A stretch of DNA of 64,000 nt from Kalmanozyma brasiliensis GHG001 (Eukaryota; Basidiomycota; Ustilaginomycetes; Ustilaginales): positions 1,116,001-1,180,000 of the forward strand of contig NW_015961948.1 in NCBI RefSeq assembly GCF_000497045.1. Reading direction: 5' to 3'. Positions 37,728 through 48,040 of this stretch are shown here, piece after piece; within the stretch, counting starts at the first letter, position 1; each line of letters starts with the position of its first letter. The notes beneath the pieces are model-generated. The model worked only from the letters and a program-made list of their open reading frames with translations, made no database searches and was not told the origin of the DNA. Made by a program: the position numbers and the translations under genes.

Positions 37728-38883
37728 TCTCACTCTCGGATCTGCAGTGGTGCTGAAGACAGAGTCGGAGTGCCCTTGACGTGCTGAAAGTGGAAAGCTG
37801 TATTGGAGAGAGATCAAGAAAAATTGCAGCTTCGCTCAAAGGGTCTTCCGAAAGCCGAGGTGAAATTTTCATGAGCTTGGCTCGGCTGAGGTGGAGGCAT
37901 CTGCTTGCATGCACGAGCTGCGATGCAAGGGCAAGGAAGCTTCCGCGCAGCACAAGATGCTGTCTGGCGGTATCTCAGCTCTCTGAAGTGAAAGTGTGAA
38001 AAGTCCAAACGTGAGGCGTGCGAAAGTGACAAACGAGCTATCGGCAGGACCGACAAGGGCGGTGACAGATGTTTCGGACCCTTTTCCGCTCCGCAAACAA
38101 AGCGTTCCGCGCGCAGCCGGAGCATCAGCAGCATGGGCGGCACCAGGAAGAAGACGCACCGACTGGACCCTGAAACGCTCAAACTCAGCATCTTCGAGCT
38201 TCCACTTCGCAAGCTTTGATGGATACGGCGATCCGGCCGCCCTTTGTCCCCACACCACAGTGCCTGAGGGTCAGCAGCGCTGCACGTCTTCCGTTCGAAG
38301 CCTCGATCCACCTTCTAGGGTAACGCTCGGGGCGCAAGAATTGGCGTCGTCTCTTCGCTTGACTTCTGACTCACACACATACAAAGCCTTGGCCGACGCT
38401 CGGACACCCTTCCTCCCTTCCTTGCCTCTCGCTACAGTCACATCGATCTTTCTCTCTATAATCACACGAGCAGCAAACAGAGGCTGCGGCTGAGTTTGCT
38501 CCTCTCCGCACTTCATCACAGTCACTTTCGAGGCGCAGCTCTCTCCCACCACCTTCTCCACCACCTTTCGTCAGCCGCTCCGCCTGTGACTTATGAAAGG
38601 CACGCAAGCACACCGCCACAGCAAGATCTCCTAGCTAGCCACTCGTTGAAGGGTCCGCTCAGCCTGACCGCGCTCGACTCAGCCCTACCCAATCCGCTTC
38701 TCACCATCGCAGTCGCTCCTTTCCTCCTCACCACTCGCACCTCCTACTCCGATCTCAACCTCTCCATCCTCTCATCTCTTTCACAACCTGCCACAGTCAC
38801 CTACTCTCCGCGTATATGTACACCCCGTTCCACGCTAGCCCCATTTTCAAGACGACTCTTCGTCGCTTCATCGCCCAGCTGTG
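37728..38883. other. Divergent promoter region (RSA1-like / SNF2-RING gene)
   Basis: About 1.16 kb. The right half is strongly CT-rich, as expected of a long transcribed leader, with a weak TATAAT at 38457. A short plus-strand ATG frame at 38133-38219 is treated separately. Confidence 0.45.
38133..38219 (+). other. Short ATG frame of 28 codons (possible uORF)
   Basis: It encodes MGGTRKKTHRLDPETLKLSI followed by eight residues. It has good protein-like composition and C/G-rich codons but no known similarity. It may be an upstream ORF of the SNF2-RING gene 665 bp downstream, or a first exon or microprotein. Support is weak. Confidence 0.25.
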
Positions 38884-41800
38884 ATGACCCGCACCCGCAG
38901 TCAGTCAGCTGCGGCGAAGCAGGCAACGCCTTCGTCGGCTGGGCGAGCCACGCCTAGTTCGTCGACATCGTCAAAGAGCAACGGCAAGAAAAGCCAGAAC
39001 AAGTCTACATCCCCTTCAGAGTCCAAGAGCAAAGCCTCATCGCCGAGCAAGTCGCCCTCTCCGAAGTCGCAGGCTGTTGCCCGACAGTCCGCAGATGATC
39101 AAGATTCTTCCGCAAAGGCCAATGCTTTCGTCGACGTGCCCACCATCCCGCTCTTCGACTTCGATCTTCCGCTCGAGCTCGACACTCCGTACGGCTCGCG
39201 CATCTCCGCATTCAATCCCGCACCCTACGAGGCCCTGCAACACAGATTCAAGCAGTGGTTCCCAGACCTCGCGATCCAAGACGATGATGAGCATGACGGG
39301 CCTGCGCAGTCGTCATCAAGCGCAGTCGGGCAAGACAGCAACGTCGAGCGAAAGGGAGGCCAGAAGAAGTCGGCCGCCCCTGCGCAGCCGTCATCGAAAG
39401 AACAGAACAAGACTATTTCGTCGAAACGCAAGGGCAAGGCCAAGAAGCCCGATTGCATTCACCTCGAGGTCGAGTTCGTGCCTGCCACCATCTCGGACAT
39501 AGACCTGCAATTGCCCCGCACTTCACAGGGCTGGTCGGGCGTCGCATCTTCGAAGCCTCACAATGCACTGGCTGTGGTCGCACTCGCCCCTCCGGACTAT
39601 ACACCACCCGATGAAGTCAAGGTTGAAAGCGTGCTTGCCTTCACTGAAGATCCCGCAGCACGAGACGAAAGTCCAGATTTGTCGGAAGAGCCTATGATCG
39701 ACGATCCCGAGACCTTGTTGCTTGGACACATCATCCCCTCGGCCTTCAAAGATGCATGGCACCCTCTCCTCCATCTCGACCCCACTCTCTTGTCGAAGGA
39801 ATGGATTCAACTGTACGGCGAGGTCACACTAGCTCCCCCCTTCCTTCCGCCCAGGCACGAGATCTTTGGTCCTGATTCTTGGGAAGCTTCGGCAAAGAAG
39901 GGCTCGACCGCGCCTGCCAAGCCTTACGATCCCCCCAGGAACCCTTGGACGGACTTCCCATATGACGTGAGCAGCAGCCGTTTCATCTCGCCGGAGGGAT
40001 CCAACGTGCCCTCTACTCGTCTGCTTGGGGTGCTCAGTGTGCAGGTCGGTCTGGAGCCCGCAGCACTCCAGTACGGCGCAGGCAACGAAGACGTCGACGG
40101 CTTTGTGGGTTCGGTTCAAGATCTCAAGGACACACGCGCCGCAGGCACACTAGGCTTGGCAAGGGCCCTCCGTCGTGTCATTCCCGCCATTGTCGACTGG
40201 CAAGACGGCTTCATCGAGCTCGACGAACAGGCCCACACGTTTTGGGACCGCAACGAGTCGTTCTACGATCTACCTCCCAAGCAAAGAACGTTGGCTCGCC
40301 ACCTGGTGCTCGACAAGGTCGAATCGGTCGATTTGCCCGCCTCCTCTTCCAAGTCTCCCAGCAAGAAGCGCAAAAAGTCGTCCACCGCGTCCAGGCCATC
40401 GTCAACATCGACTTCGAGGATCTCACTCTTGTCTGCTCCGACGTCGGCATTCGAAGATGAAGAGGAGCCGGAAGATCGACTCGACCTGTGCCTTTGCCCG
40501 AATTGTCGTGGCCGCCGTCGTCAGGCCGCTCGAAGAGCAGCTGAAGCTTCACGACCAGCCGAACCTCCTCGTCCGAAGGCTGATGTGCTGCCGCTCGGAG
40601 AGCAAATCACCAGTACAGACCCGAGGCTCGGCGATATCACGAGTGATAAATTCCTGCCCCTCGACGTCAACATCGCAAGCCTGCTCGAGGCGTGCCGTCC
40701 ACCTCTTGGTGGGCCCGAGGTCTTTCCGCCTTCCGACATCATTCCCACGCCCTTGTTGGGCTATCAAGCTCGATGTCTAGCGTGGATGATCAAGCGCGAA
40801 ACTGTGGTGGATGAAGACGTCAGCCATCTGATGCCCAACTGGTTCCCCCTGCGATGCAAGAATGCCGACCTCATCAAACATCGGCGCCTGCAGCTGGAAG
40901 CGGAACGCGAAGCACTCCTGGAGGCAATGCACCGCGGTCTGTCTCGATCACGTCGTAATGCCCTCGTCAAATCTGCTCAAGCGACTGTTCATCCCGCCAT
41001 CGGCGCAGTCAAATCCGAGACTCTCGACGAAGGCCCACGCAATTCCAAGACCGCATCCGGGCAAGGGGGCGCTCGCGCAAAGAACCCGGTCAATTCGGGG
41101 AGCAACCTCAGCAGTGAACTCAAGAGGGAACCTTTCATCGATCCGTTCGACCAGGTCTTCTACTTTGACCAAGTGTCTGGCCTGCTAAGTCTCCGTCGCT
41201 TCTCTTGTCGTCCGACCGAGCCAGGAGGCGCACTCTGCGAGTCCATGGGGCTTGGCAAGACGCTCGAAAGTCTAGCTCTCATTGCAGCTCACCCGCGACC
41301 GGAAAATCCGGATCTCCTCGCGTACGATACCTCCCGCAGTGCTAGGATGATCGCAGAGATGGAGCCTTCCGAGCGTCCCTTCGTCTCTCGGGCGACACTC
41401 GTCGTCTGTCCCGCTGCATTGGTCGAACAGTGGATGGATGAGATCCGCAAGCATTTCCGCAGCCGTCTCACTCTCGATGTGGACACGTCCATGTCGGACG
41501 ATGCGACCATTCTCAATCAGCAGGCAGGAGTGGTGCGCTACAAGCACAGCGACTTTGCTTGGAACGTCAGTTCATCGCGTAGCGAAGTTCGAGCCCTTGC
41601 CAAAGAGAGGCTCACCCAGCCCGACATTGTCGTCGCAACCTACGAAGAGCTGGCTTTTCAGCTTTCCGAAAGCCATCGCGTGCCAGTCAGCGACGATCAA
41701 GTCCGGACACCTCTGCTCGAGGTGCATTTCTGGCGCATCCTCTTGGACGAGGCTCAGATCGTCGCGGGAGCGTCGGGCAAGGCCACCAACATGGTTCACG

Positions 41801-44595
41801 AGCTTTGGCGCAGTAACTGCTGGATGGTGACTGGCACGCCCGTCACCAAAGGCATTCGCGATATCCAAGGCATTTTCGCCTTCATGGACCACGATCCGTT
41901 CGCAGCGCCGCGCTTCTTCAATGAGATCCTCCAAGAGCCCTTCACTCGCGGCTGTGTCGAAGGCATTCGCCGCCTGCGAGCAATCCTCCCCCGCTTCGTC
42001 TGGCGACATACGCAGGCTCATGTCGAGGACGAGATCGTGCTGCCTCCGTGTAAGAGTGAGGTCTTGGAGATCAACCTCAAGCACGTAGAGAGGCTCTTCT
42101 ACGATAAGGAAGTGCGCAAGTTCCGCGAGAGCTTCGCCAAGCAGGCCGCACGTGGCGTCGCCAACGTTCCTCAACCGTCCTTCCTGGTCCATCTCCGACA
42201 ACTGCTCAGCCACCCTCAGGTCGCCGACGAGCTCATGCTCTTCCACAACTACTCGCGTCTCTCGTTCGCCGAACTGTTCCGTCGTTTCTGCAAACAAGCC
42301 GAAGCCGAACTGAATTCGACCCGCCTACATGTCATCAACAACACCCTGCAGCTCGTTTGGGGCCACGATTTTTACCACGAAGAGAAGGACAAACGTCATT
42401 GGCGCGGAGGCCCATCGCCGCTGCAGAAGCCCGAGGACATTCGCAAGTTGCTCGAATCGACCCTGCGCATCGTCAATCTTGCCCTGGACGAAGTTCAGGT
42501 CAGACGGGCGATTGGAACCGAGCCCCCGGAGGTCGACGACGATGAATTGTACGCACGCCTCCGAGCCGATCCCGCCATCCGATTTGGCATCAACTGGGAA
42601 GAGGCCAAGTATTGGCTCCTTACTCTCTTGCAAAAGCATGCCGATCCCTCTTCGGGCGATCATCAGACTCAACCGCTCGAACCGCCAAGGCGCTGGGATC
42701 CGGAACGTCCTAATCGGTCCGTGTTTGACAAGGAGTTCAAGAACGCGGACGATAAGACAGTCGATCTGAAAGATCCCAGGTATCATCTTGTCGTACAGGA
42801 TGCGGGTGCCGAGGACATGGACGAGGAAGATTACCTGGCTCAGATCGAGGCCGCCCAAATGGCCAAAGACGGCGAACCACGAAAGAAGGTCAAGATGGAC
42901 CCCGCATTCGAGCCCGGCACGCTCAAGAAGTCGCGCCTTCGCGGCAAAGCATCGCAACGTCAGATCGAGCGCGTCTGGTTCTACAAGCCCAAGGAGCGTC
43001 TCGACACGACGCATGCACGACTTTTGCAGTTCCAGGCATTGCTTCCAGGCAAGGAGCACGAGCTTGCCTTCCTCCGACAGCAATTGTTCGAGGGCCAGAC
43101 CGTTGAGGCCAATGCTCAAATTGGTCAGACCACCAATAGCACACCTGAAGCCTCTTCACCCGATCAAGCTGCCTTGCAGTCTTCAGGCGCAGAATGTGGC
43201 ATCTGCTTCGAGCCCAAGGTCCAAATCGGCGTCCTCCCGTGCTATCACTCCTTCTGCGTCGAATGCATCGACACACTCTGCGAGAACACGCCCAGATCGC
43301 GTTACGTCATGAGCAGCTGGAACATGCCACGCTGCCCTTCATGCCGACTCAAATTCTCCCCGGATCGCGTCACACGAATTATGGAGCGAGGAAGATCGGC
43401 TTCGACCGATGGCTTTGACGAGGTGGCCGGCGACTGGAGCGGCAAGATCTCAGGTGTCATTCTGGATCTCAAGGCACGACTAGCGCAAGACCCGACACAC
43501 AAAGCCGTTATCTTCTCGCACTGGCCCAAGATGCTGTCCTTCGTGCGCGATGCTATGACACAGAACGACGTGCCAGCAGTGGTCTTTGGGGGCAACGAGG
43601 CTAAGCAATCGGAAGCGCTGCGGGCCATCCGTGACGATGACGATGTCAGGGTGATCCTCGTGCCTTTCCGGGCCAGTGCAGGCGCGGCAGGCCTTACGCT
43701 TACCTCTTGTGATCTGGCGTACCTCATGGAGCCGGCTCTTGATATTGCGCTCGAGGCGCAAGCAGTGGCCAGGATACATCGCATCGGTCAGCGACGCGAG
43801 ACCACGATCCTCCGCGTCAAGATGAAGGACACGATCGAGGACGCAGTTATGCGCGTGGCGGAGGAACGCTCACGCCGCGGCATGGCCCTCGCCACTCACG
43901 CTGCTCCCGGCATCGATATAGCAGGAGCTCAAAGTGCTACTGTCGAGGCAGATGTCGCCGCTGCCGGCTCATCCGCTGCTGCAGAGAGCTCGGGCGCGTC
44001 CAGCAGTCGAACGATGGAGGGCTTAGGTCAGCCGGGTGCAGCCTCTTCTTCTGTGCACGTGAAGCTCGAGCGCGAGGACACAATGCCGCTCGCACCTGCG
44101 GCTCCCAATCTACGAGAGCGTTCCATCAAAGCATCCGTAGGCGCCTCGGTCGGAGCGGGTCGTGAATCAGACAATACGAGTCTTACGATGGCGGAAGTCG
44201 GCCTCATTCTCGGTTTCGACGTCGGCGAAGAAAAGAGAAAGTCGAGCCAGCGTCGAGCATCTCTTCAACAACGCGCAGTGGGGGTATGGGGGTATGAAGA
44301 CATGGAAGAAAACTGGGTTGACGAGTTGAGCGAGCGCGAGCTCGACGATCTCGAGGAGGAATTGGCCATGGAAGAGGAAGAAATGGCCGCCGACTTGGGC
44401 ATGGGTGACGACGACCTTGACGTCGGCGACGACGACGACAACGAAGTTCTCCCGATGACGAGGGAGATGGCAGAGGATATGGAGATACTGAACGACGACG
44501 GCAGCATCGACTGGGAAGCACTGCAGTACGCTCCTCGATCCATTGTGGAGATGGCAGAGGCTTACGAGCTAGAGCGAGAACGACAAAGCCGCTGA
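38884..44595 (+). CDS. SNF2-family ATPase with RING finger, SHPRH/Irc20-like
   Basis: Intronless, 1903 residues from the ATG at 38884. The N-terminus is Ser/Lys-rich (residues 1-75). The Q-motif-like LLGYQARCLAWMIKRE lies near 622-637. Motif I GGALCESMGLGKTLE lies near 780-795, separated from it by a long insert as in SHPRH/Irc20. DEAQ lies near 955, and WMVTGTPVTKGIRDIQGIF follows. A C3HC4 RING (CGICFEPKVQIGVLPCYHSFCVECID ... CPSCRLKF) starts near residue 1438. The helicase C-lobe has FRASAGAAGLTLT and AVARIHRIGQRRETTI near 1625-1640. The last 250 residues are Ser-rich then highly acidic. Family members combine DNA translocation with E3 ligase activity in the DNA-damage response; Irc20 limits spontaneous recombination. 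The nuclear role here is inferred. Confidence 0.9.
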   Translation: MTRTRSQSAAAKQATPSSAGRATPSSSTSSKSNGKKSQNKSTSPSESKSKASSPSKSPSPKSQAVARQSADDQDSSAKANAFVDVPTIPLFDFDLPLELDTPYGSRISAFNPAPYEALQHRFKQWFPDLAIQDDDEHDGPAQSSSSAVGQDSNVERKGGQKKSAAPAQPSSKEQNKTISSKRKGKAKKPDCIHLEVEFVPATISDIDLQLPRTSQGWSGVASSKPHNALAVVALAPPDYTPPDEVKVESVLAFTEDPAARDESPDLSEEPMIDDPETLLLGHIIPSAFKDAWHPLLHLDPTLLSKEWIQLYGEVTLAPPFLPPRHEIFGPDSWEASAKKGSTAPAKPYDPPRNPWTDFPYDVSSSRFISPEGSNVPSTRLLGVLSVQVGLEPAALQYGAGNEDVDGFVGSVQDLKDTRAAGTLGLARALRRVIPAIVDWQDGFIELDEQAHTFWDRNESFYDLPPKQRTLARHLVLDKVESVDLPASSSKSPSKKRKKSSTASRPSSTSTSRISLLSAPTSAFEDEEEPEDRLDLCLCPNCRGRRRQAARRAAEASRPAEPPRPKADVLPLGEQITSTDPRLGDITSDKFLPLDVNIASLLEACRPPLGGPEVFPPSDIIPTPLLGYQARCLAWMIKRETVVDEDVSHLMPNWFPLRCKNADLIKHRRLQLEAEREALLEAMHRGLSRSRRNALVKSAQATVHPAIGAVKSETLDEGPRNSKTASGQGGARAKNPVNSGSNLSSELKREPFIDPFDQVFYFDQVSGLLSLRRFSCRPTEPGGALCESMGLGKTLESLALIAAHPRPENPDLLAYDTSRSARMIAEMEPSERPFVSRATLVVCPAALVEQWMDEIRKHFRSRLTLDVDTSMSDDATILNQQAGVVRYKHSDFAWNVSSSRSEVRALAKERLTQPDIVVATYEELAFQLSESHRVPVSDDQVRTPLLEVHFWRILLDEAQIVAGASGKATNMVHELWRSNCWMVTGTPVTKGIRDIQGIFAFMDHDPFAAPRFFNEILQEPFTRGCVEGIRRLRAILPRFVWRHTQAHVEDEIVLPPCKSEVLEINLKHVERLFYDKEVRKFRESFAKQAARGVANVPQPSFLVHLRQLLSHPQVADELMLFHNYSRLSFAELFRRFCKQAEAELNSTRLHVINNTLQLVWGHDFYHEEKDKRHWRGGPSPLQKPEDIRKLLESTLRIVNLALDEVQVRRAIGTEPPEVDDDELYARLRADPAIRFGINWEEAKYWLLTLLQKHADPSSGDHQTQPLEPPRRWDPERPNRSVFDKEFKNADDKTVDLKDPRYHLVVQDAGAEDMDEEDYLAQIEAAQMAKDGEPRKKVKMDPAFEPGTLKKSRLRGKASQRQIERVWFYKPKERLDTTHARLLQFQALLPGKEHELAFLRQQLFEGQTVEANAQIGQTTNSTPEASSPDQAALQSSGAECGICFEPKVQIGVLPCYHSFCVECIDTLCENTPRSRYVMSSWNMPRCPSCRLKFSPDRVTRIMERGRSASTDGFDEVAGDWSGKISGVILDLKARLAQDPTHKAVIFSHWPKMLSFVRDAMTQNDVPAVVFGGNEAKQSEALRAIRDDDDVRVILVPFRASAGAAGLTLTSCDLAYLMEPALDIALEAQAVARIHRIGQRRETTILRVKMKDTIEDAVMRVAEERSRRGMALATHAAPGIDIAGAQSATVEADVAAAGSSAAAESSGASSSRTMEGLGQPGAASSSVHVKLEREDTMPLAPAAPNLRERSIKASVGASVGAGRESDNTSLTMAEVGLILGFDVGEEKRKSSQRRASLQQRAVGVWGYEDMEENWVDELSERELDDLEEELAMEEEEMAADLGMGDDDLDVGDDDDNEVLPMTREMAEDMEILNDDGSIDWEALQYAPRSIVEMAEAYELERERQSR

Positions 44596-44860
44596 AGGCT
44601 TTTATTCCGCTCCCATTCTGATGCACGGTCGTCGTCCCCTCATTAGGATCACCACAACGCCGACGACCTCGTCGACCCTTGTATCCCGGCCCCCGCTCAC
44701 CTGTGTCCAACAAATTGCGTTCCAGCTCCATCTACTCGGTGTGACACGAGACTCTGAACTCGGCCTGCGATCATGGTTGTAAGTCAGATGGCTTGATTGA
44801 TGTATGAGTACATGTATGCCCGATGCTGAAGTGACGTTAATATCTGGCGAAAGTGCATGC

Positions 44861-46126
44861 TCATGCACTTGGAGCTGCTGTTGTGGCTGAGGGAGTTGAC
44901 TCGGGCACGGACTGACTCTGTGTGATTGGCGCAGCTGTCTTGCTTGGCTCTGGCTGCTGCTGCTGTTCTACTTCCTCGGCAGCCCCGTCCAACTCGGCCT
45001 GCTCGTGGAAGACGGCACCGCCCAGCTTCTCCTCGAGCCACTCGACCGCGCCCAGGTCGCAAATGACCTTCTGACGACGGAGCACCTCGTAAGCGTGCAG
45101 CTCGCCGGGCTTCTTCTTATCTTCGCTGGTCTTTGCAATGTTGTCCCTATACTCCTCCGTCAACGAGTCGAGCTCGATCAGCTCCACGCGCGGCAGGTTG
45201 TTGGAAGCGAGGACAAAGTTGCGAATCGCCTGCTGGTGGTCGAGTCTCTGCTGTTCGTCGTAGACCGGGTCGGCAGATGACGGTCTGTCGTCCTTGATCA
45301 ACGACCTGATCGAGGGCTGTGGGTCCCTTGGTGCAGTCAAGAACAGTGCATCGGACCACCCTTTGGATCCCAACAACCTCGACAGCGGACCAGTCGAGCT
45401 GGGCGGTGCCATCCAATCGAATCTCTCCACCACGCACAAATCACCCTGCCTCCACTTTGAGCTCAGAGCTGACCGCAAGGCCAGCTCTCGCACACGTCGG
45501 GGGAGCTTTGTCGAATGGTCCCTGGGTCGTGGTCCATGCGCCACGGCACCACCGCGCAAGATGGGGTTCGACATGGTACCCAATCGCGCCTGACCGGATC
45601 CCTTTTGTGGGCGAAGCTTTCGCATGGAACCACGCACATCGGATCGACCCTTGGTGGATGCCGTGCCGGAACGTTGCGCGTCGAGATAGTAGACGACTGC
45701 CGAGTGGATCACGTCTCGTCGTGCGGGCGCGTCGAATACGTGTGTCGACAGGGGCACGTATGATTTTGCGGGTGAGGGTGGGCGAAGGGTGGAGAGTTTG
45801 ACGTGCACGAGGTCGGGCTTGTTAGGCATGGCGATGAGGTCACCCTCGGAGATGGGCGGGATGGTGTATGTCTCGCCGTCAAAGTCAAATTCCGTTGCGT
45901 GCAGGTCGTCTGCTGGTGAGGCGGCGGATGGTGTTGGCGGCAGGATGGTGGATGAAGACGAGGAGGCTGCCGATGTAGAGGCGTTGTAGCACGATGCTGA
46001 CGTGTGCAGCGAAGACGAGGCGTAGCGATGGACGATGGGCGCAACTCGTGCTGCGCTGATGGTCTGCAGTGCTGATCGCAGCGATGCGAGCGAGGCGAGC
46101 GCCCTCTTCGATGGAAGAGCGGCCAT
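44861..46126 (-). CDS. YML6: Mitochondrial large-subunit ribosomal protein uL4m
   Basis: Intronless, 421 residues, ATG at 46126. The first 45-70 residues are Ala/Ser/Arg-rich without acidic residues (MAALPSKRALASLASLRSAL), a mitochondrial presequence. The uL4 core follows. Near residues 165-230 it has GSMRKLRPQKGSGQARLGTM and RGGAVAHGPRPRDHSTKLPR, the extended loop that contacts rRNA near the exit tunnel. It then continues LRSALSSKW and ends around LRRQKVICDLGAVEWLEEKL. A Gln/Glu/Pro/Ser/Thr-rich tail of about 50 residues is extra. It is convergent with the SNF2-RING gene and divergent from RPS16. Confidence 0.93.
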   Translation of the reverse strand: MAALPSKRALASLASLRSALQTISAARVAPIVHRYASSSLHTSASCYNASTSAASSSSSTILPPTPSAASPADDLHATEFDFDGETYTIPPISEGDLIAMPNKPDLVHVKLSTLRPPSPAKSYVPLSTHVFDAPARRDVIHSAVVYYLDAQRSGTASTKGRSDVRGSMRKLRPQKGSGQARLGTMSNPILRGGAVAHGPRPRDHSTKLPRRVRELALRSALSSKWRQGDLCVVERFDWMAPPSSTGPLSRLLGSKGWSDALFLTAPRDPQPSIRSLIKDDRPSSADPVYDEQQRLDHQQAIRNFVLASNNLPRVELIELDSLTEEYRDNIAKTSEDKKKPGELHAYEVLRRQKVICDLGAVEWLEEKLGGAVFHEQAELDGAAEEVEQQQQPEPSKTAAPITQSQSVPESTPSATTAAPSA

Positions 46127-46990
46127 ATTTGCTCCGATTGATGGGCTGAAGATGTCGAACGGTGGTGATGGTGTAGGTGGTCGAGATAGCTAGCCTCGGC
46201 AGTCGACGAGCTCGATGCTGATTTCTTCCGAGGCGACTCAAAAATTGCTTCGGGAGCCGCGTGATCAGCTCCGTGCTTTATCGGGAGCGATGTGCGTGTA
46301 AGACCGTATCGGCGATGGATATTATGGAAATGTTAGACACCTGTGGCACACATCTTGTCTGGGCGACTATTAGCACGTGACCTCGGCCGAAGCCTCTTCT
46401 GCTCTCGCAAACACAGAAATAGCGCCTGGAGGTCGCAAGCGATGAAATTCAAGGCAACAGACGCGCAGTTCGACCTGCGATCGGTTCAGAGCTGCTTGGA
46501 AGCCTCAAAGCGACGGGCAACCTCAAGGTCGACTCTCCAGTTGTGACCCGCAGCGAGCGAGTGAAGCGTGTGAGCCGTGGACACCGTTTCGAGGTTTGTG
46601 TGGTCGTCGCCATCGATTGATACCTTCTTCTTCCACCTCTCCGCATCATCAAGAAGGTAGGTAATCTCGGTCGCTAGCTCATAGCAAATTGCAGGATCCC
46701 ACTACACGGAATACAGACGCTGACTATCTGTACATCGGCTTGCTGCTCTTCCCTCACACGCACACCTCAACCTACAATTTCAACATTCTTCACATCTCGC
46801 ACCGACATCCTCACTCGACACACACTATTCTTGCATCGCACCTCTTTCTTTCGTCCACCTCTGCACCACCTGTCCGCATACGAATTCGTCACTCGTCCTT
46901 CTCGTGACTCGTCCAACTATCCTACCTACAATCAACCATCTGCACAATCGCACACGCACCTTCAACCACCACTTCCGACACACAGTCATC
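46127..46990. other. Divergent promoter region (uL4m / RPS16)
   Basis: 864 bp. The right 280 bp are a CA/CT-rich leader ending directly at the RPS16 ATG. No gene seen. The arrangement places a mitochondrial and a cytosolic ribosomal-protein gene on one bidirectional region. Confidence 0.5.
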
Positions 46991-48040
46991 ATGTCCGCTC
47001 CTTCCGTATCGTGCTTCGGCAAGAAGAAGACGGCCACCGCCGTCGCCCACTGCAAGGAGGGCAAGGGTCTCATCCGCCTCAACGGCCAGCCCATCTCGCT
47101 CGTCCAGCCCGAGATCCTCCGATGGAAGGTCTTCGAGCCCGTCCTCGTTGTTGGTGAGGACAAGTTCTCGTGAGTATCCCGCACCGACATATACCGACAT
47201 TGCAGTACAAAGGCAAGGAGAGAGAGAGAGAAGAAACAGCATCGCATCGATAATCGGACACAGGGATAGCAGAAAGACAAAGGAGACAAGATGGAGATCG
47301 ATATCACACGTCGGGATCGCAGTCAAAGGCAGCAGACATTCGCGACGCCGGGATCAACGGTTGTAACATTGGAAGGGTGTCGCTGGTATTTCGTGCACTC
47401 GACAATACGCTCGGACGCATCAGTCAGGATCGTCTTACTGCAGGCATGGAAGCGGTGCCATGCTTCTTGTCTCGAAGCTCAGGTGCGCTCACACGGCACA
47501 GTCGGTCGTTGATTGTTCGGGTGTCAGTGGCGGGCGAAGTCGTAGGCTCGTGTCGCCGGAACAGCGTTGCGCACTTGCCCCGGAGATCGTTTGCACTAAT
47601 CTTGGTCGAGAACGCACGGATGGAGGTCGACTTCATGGGGTCAGAAGATCAACCAGATGGGACCGCGTGGACGACGGCCGCTGAAGGATACTGCTCCGGA
47701 TTCTCCTTGCTGCGCGAAACCGTGCATGAATCGTTCAACAAGTAACAGTCGACTGACTATCCTTCCTCTCTTGTTATCCTCATGCAACAGCACCGTCGAC
47801 ATCCGCCTCCGTGTTTCGGGTGGTGGTGCCACTTCGCAGATCTACGCCATCCGTCAGGCTATTGCCAAGTCGCTGGTCGCCTACTATGCCAAGTACTACG
47901 ACGCCGCTTCGGCTCTTGAGCTCCGCCAGCTGTTCGTTGCCTACGACCGCACCCTTTTGATCGCCGACACCCGACGATCGGAGCCCAAGAAGTTCGGTGG
48001 TCACGGTGCCCGTGCTCGTCGCCAGAAATCGTACCGTTAA
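46991..48040 (+). CDS. RPS16: 40S ribosomal protein uS9 (RPS16), 2 exons
   Basis: Exons 46991-47169 and 47791-48040; the spliced product has 142 residues, the normal length. Exon 1 ends ...VVGEDKFS at phase 2 and exon 2 continues [12 protein letters not shown], exactly the family junction. Other hallmarks are [41 protein letters not shown], and the invariant [15 protein letters not shown] end. The intron is 621 nt, with a GTGAGT donor, a CTGAC branch site at 47753-47757 and a CAG acceptor. It is the second exceptionally long ribosomal-protein intron in this window. The product is a small-subunit head protein whose C-terminal tail reaches the P-site tRNA. Confidence 0.97.
47170..47790 (+). other. 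621-nt intron of RPS16
   Basis: GT-AG intron with branch adenosine at 47756, 34 nt before the exon, the same distance as in RPL36. It has a GA-rich stretch near 47217-47235 and a CT-rich end. I could not identify a snoRNA in it. Confidence 0.88.
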
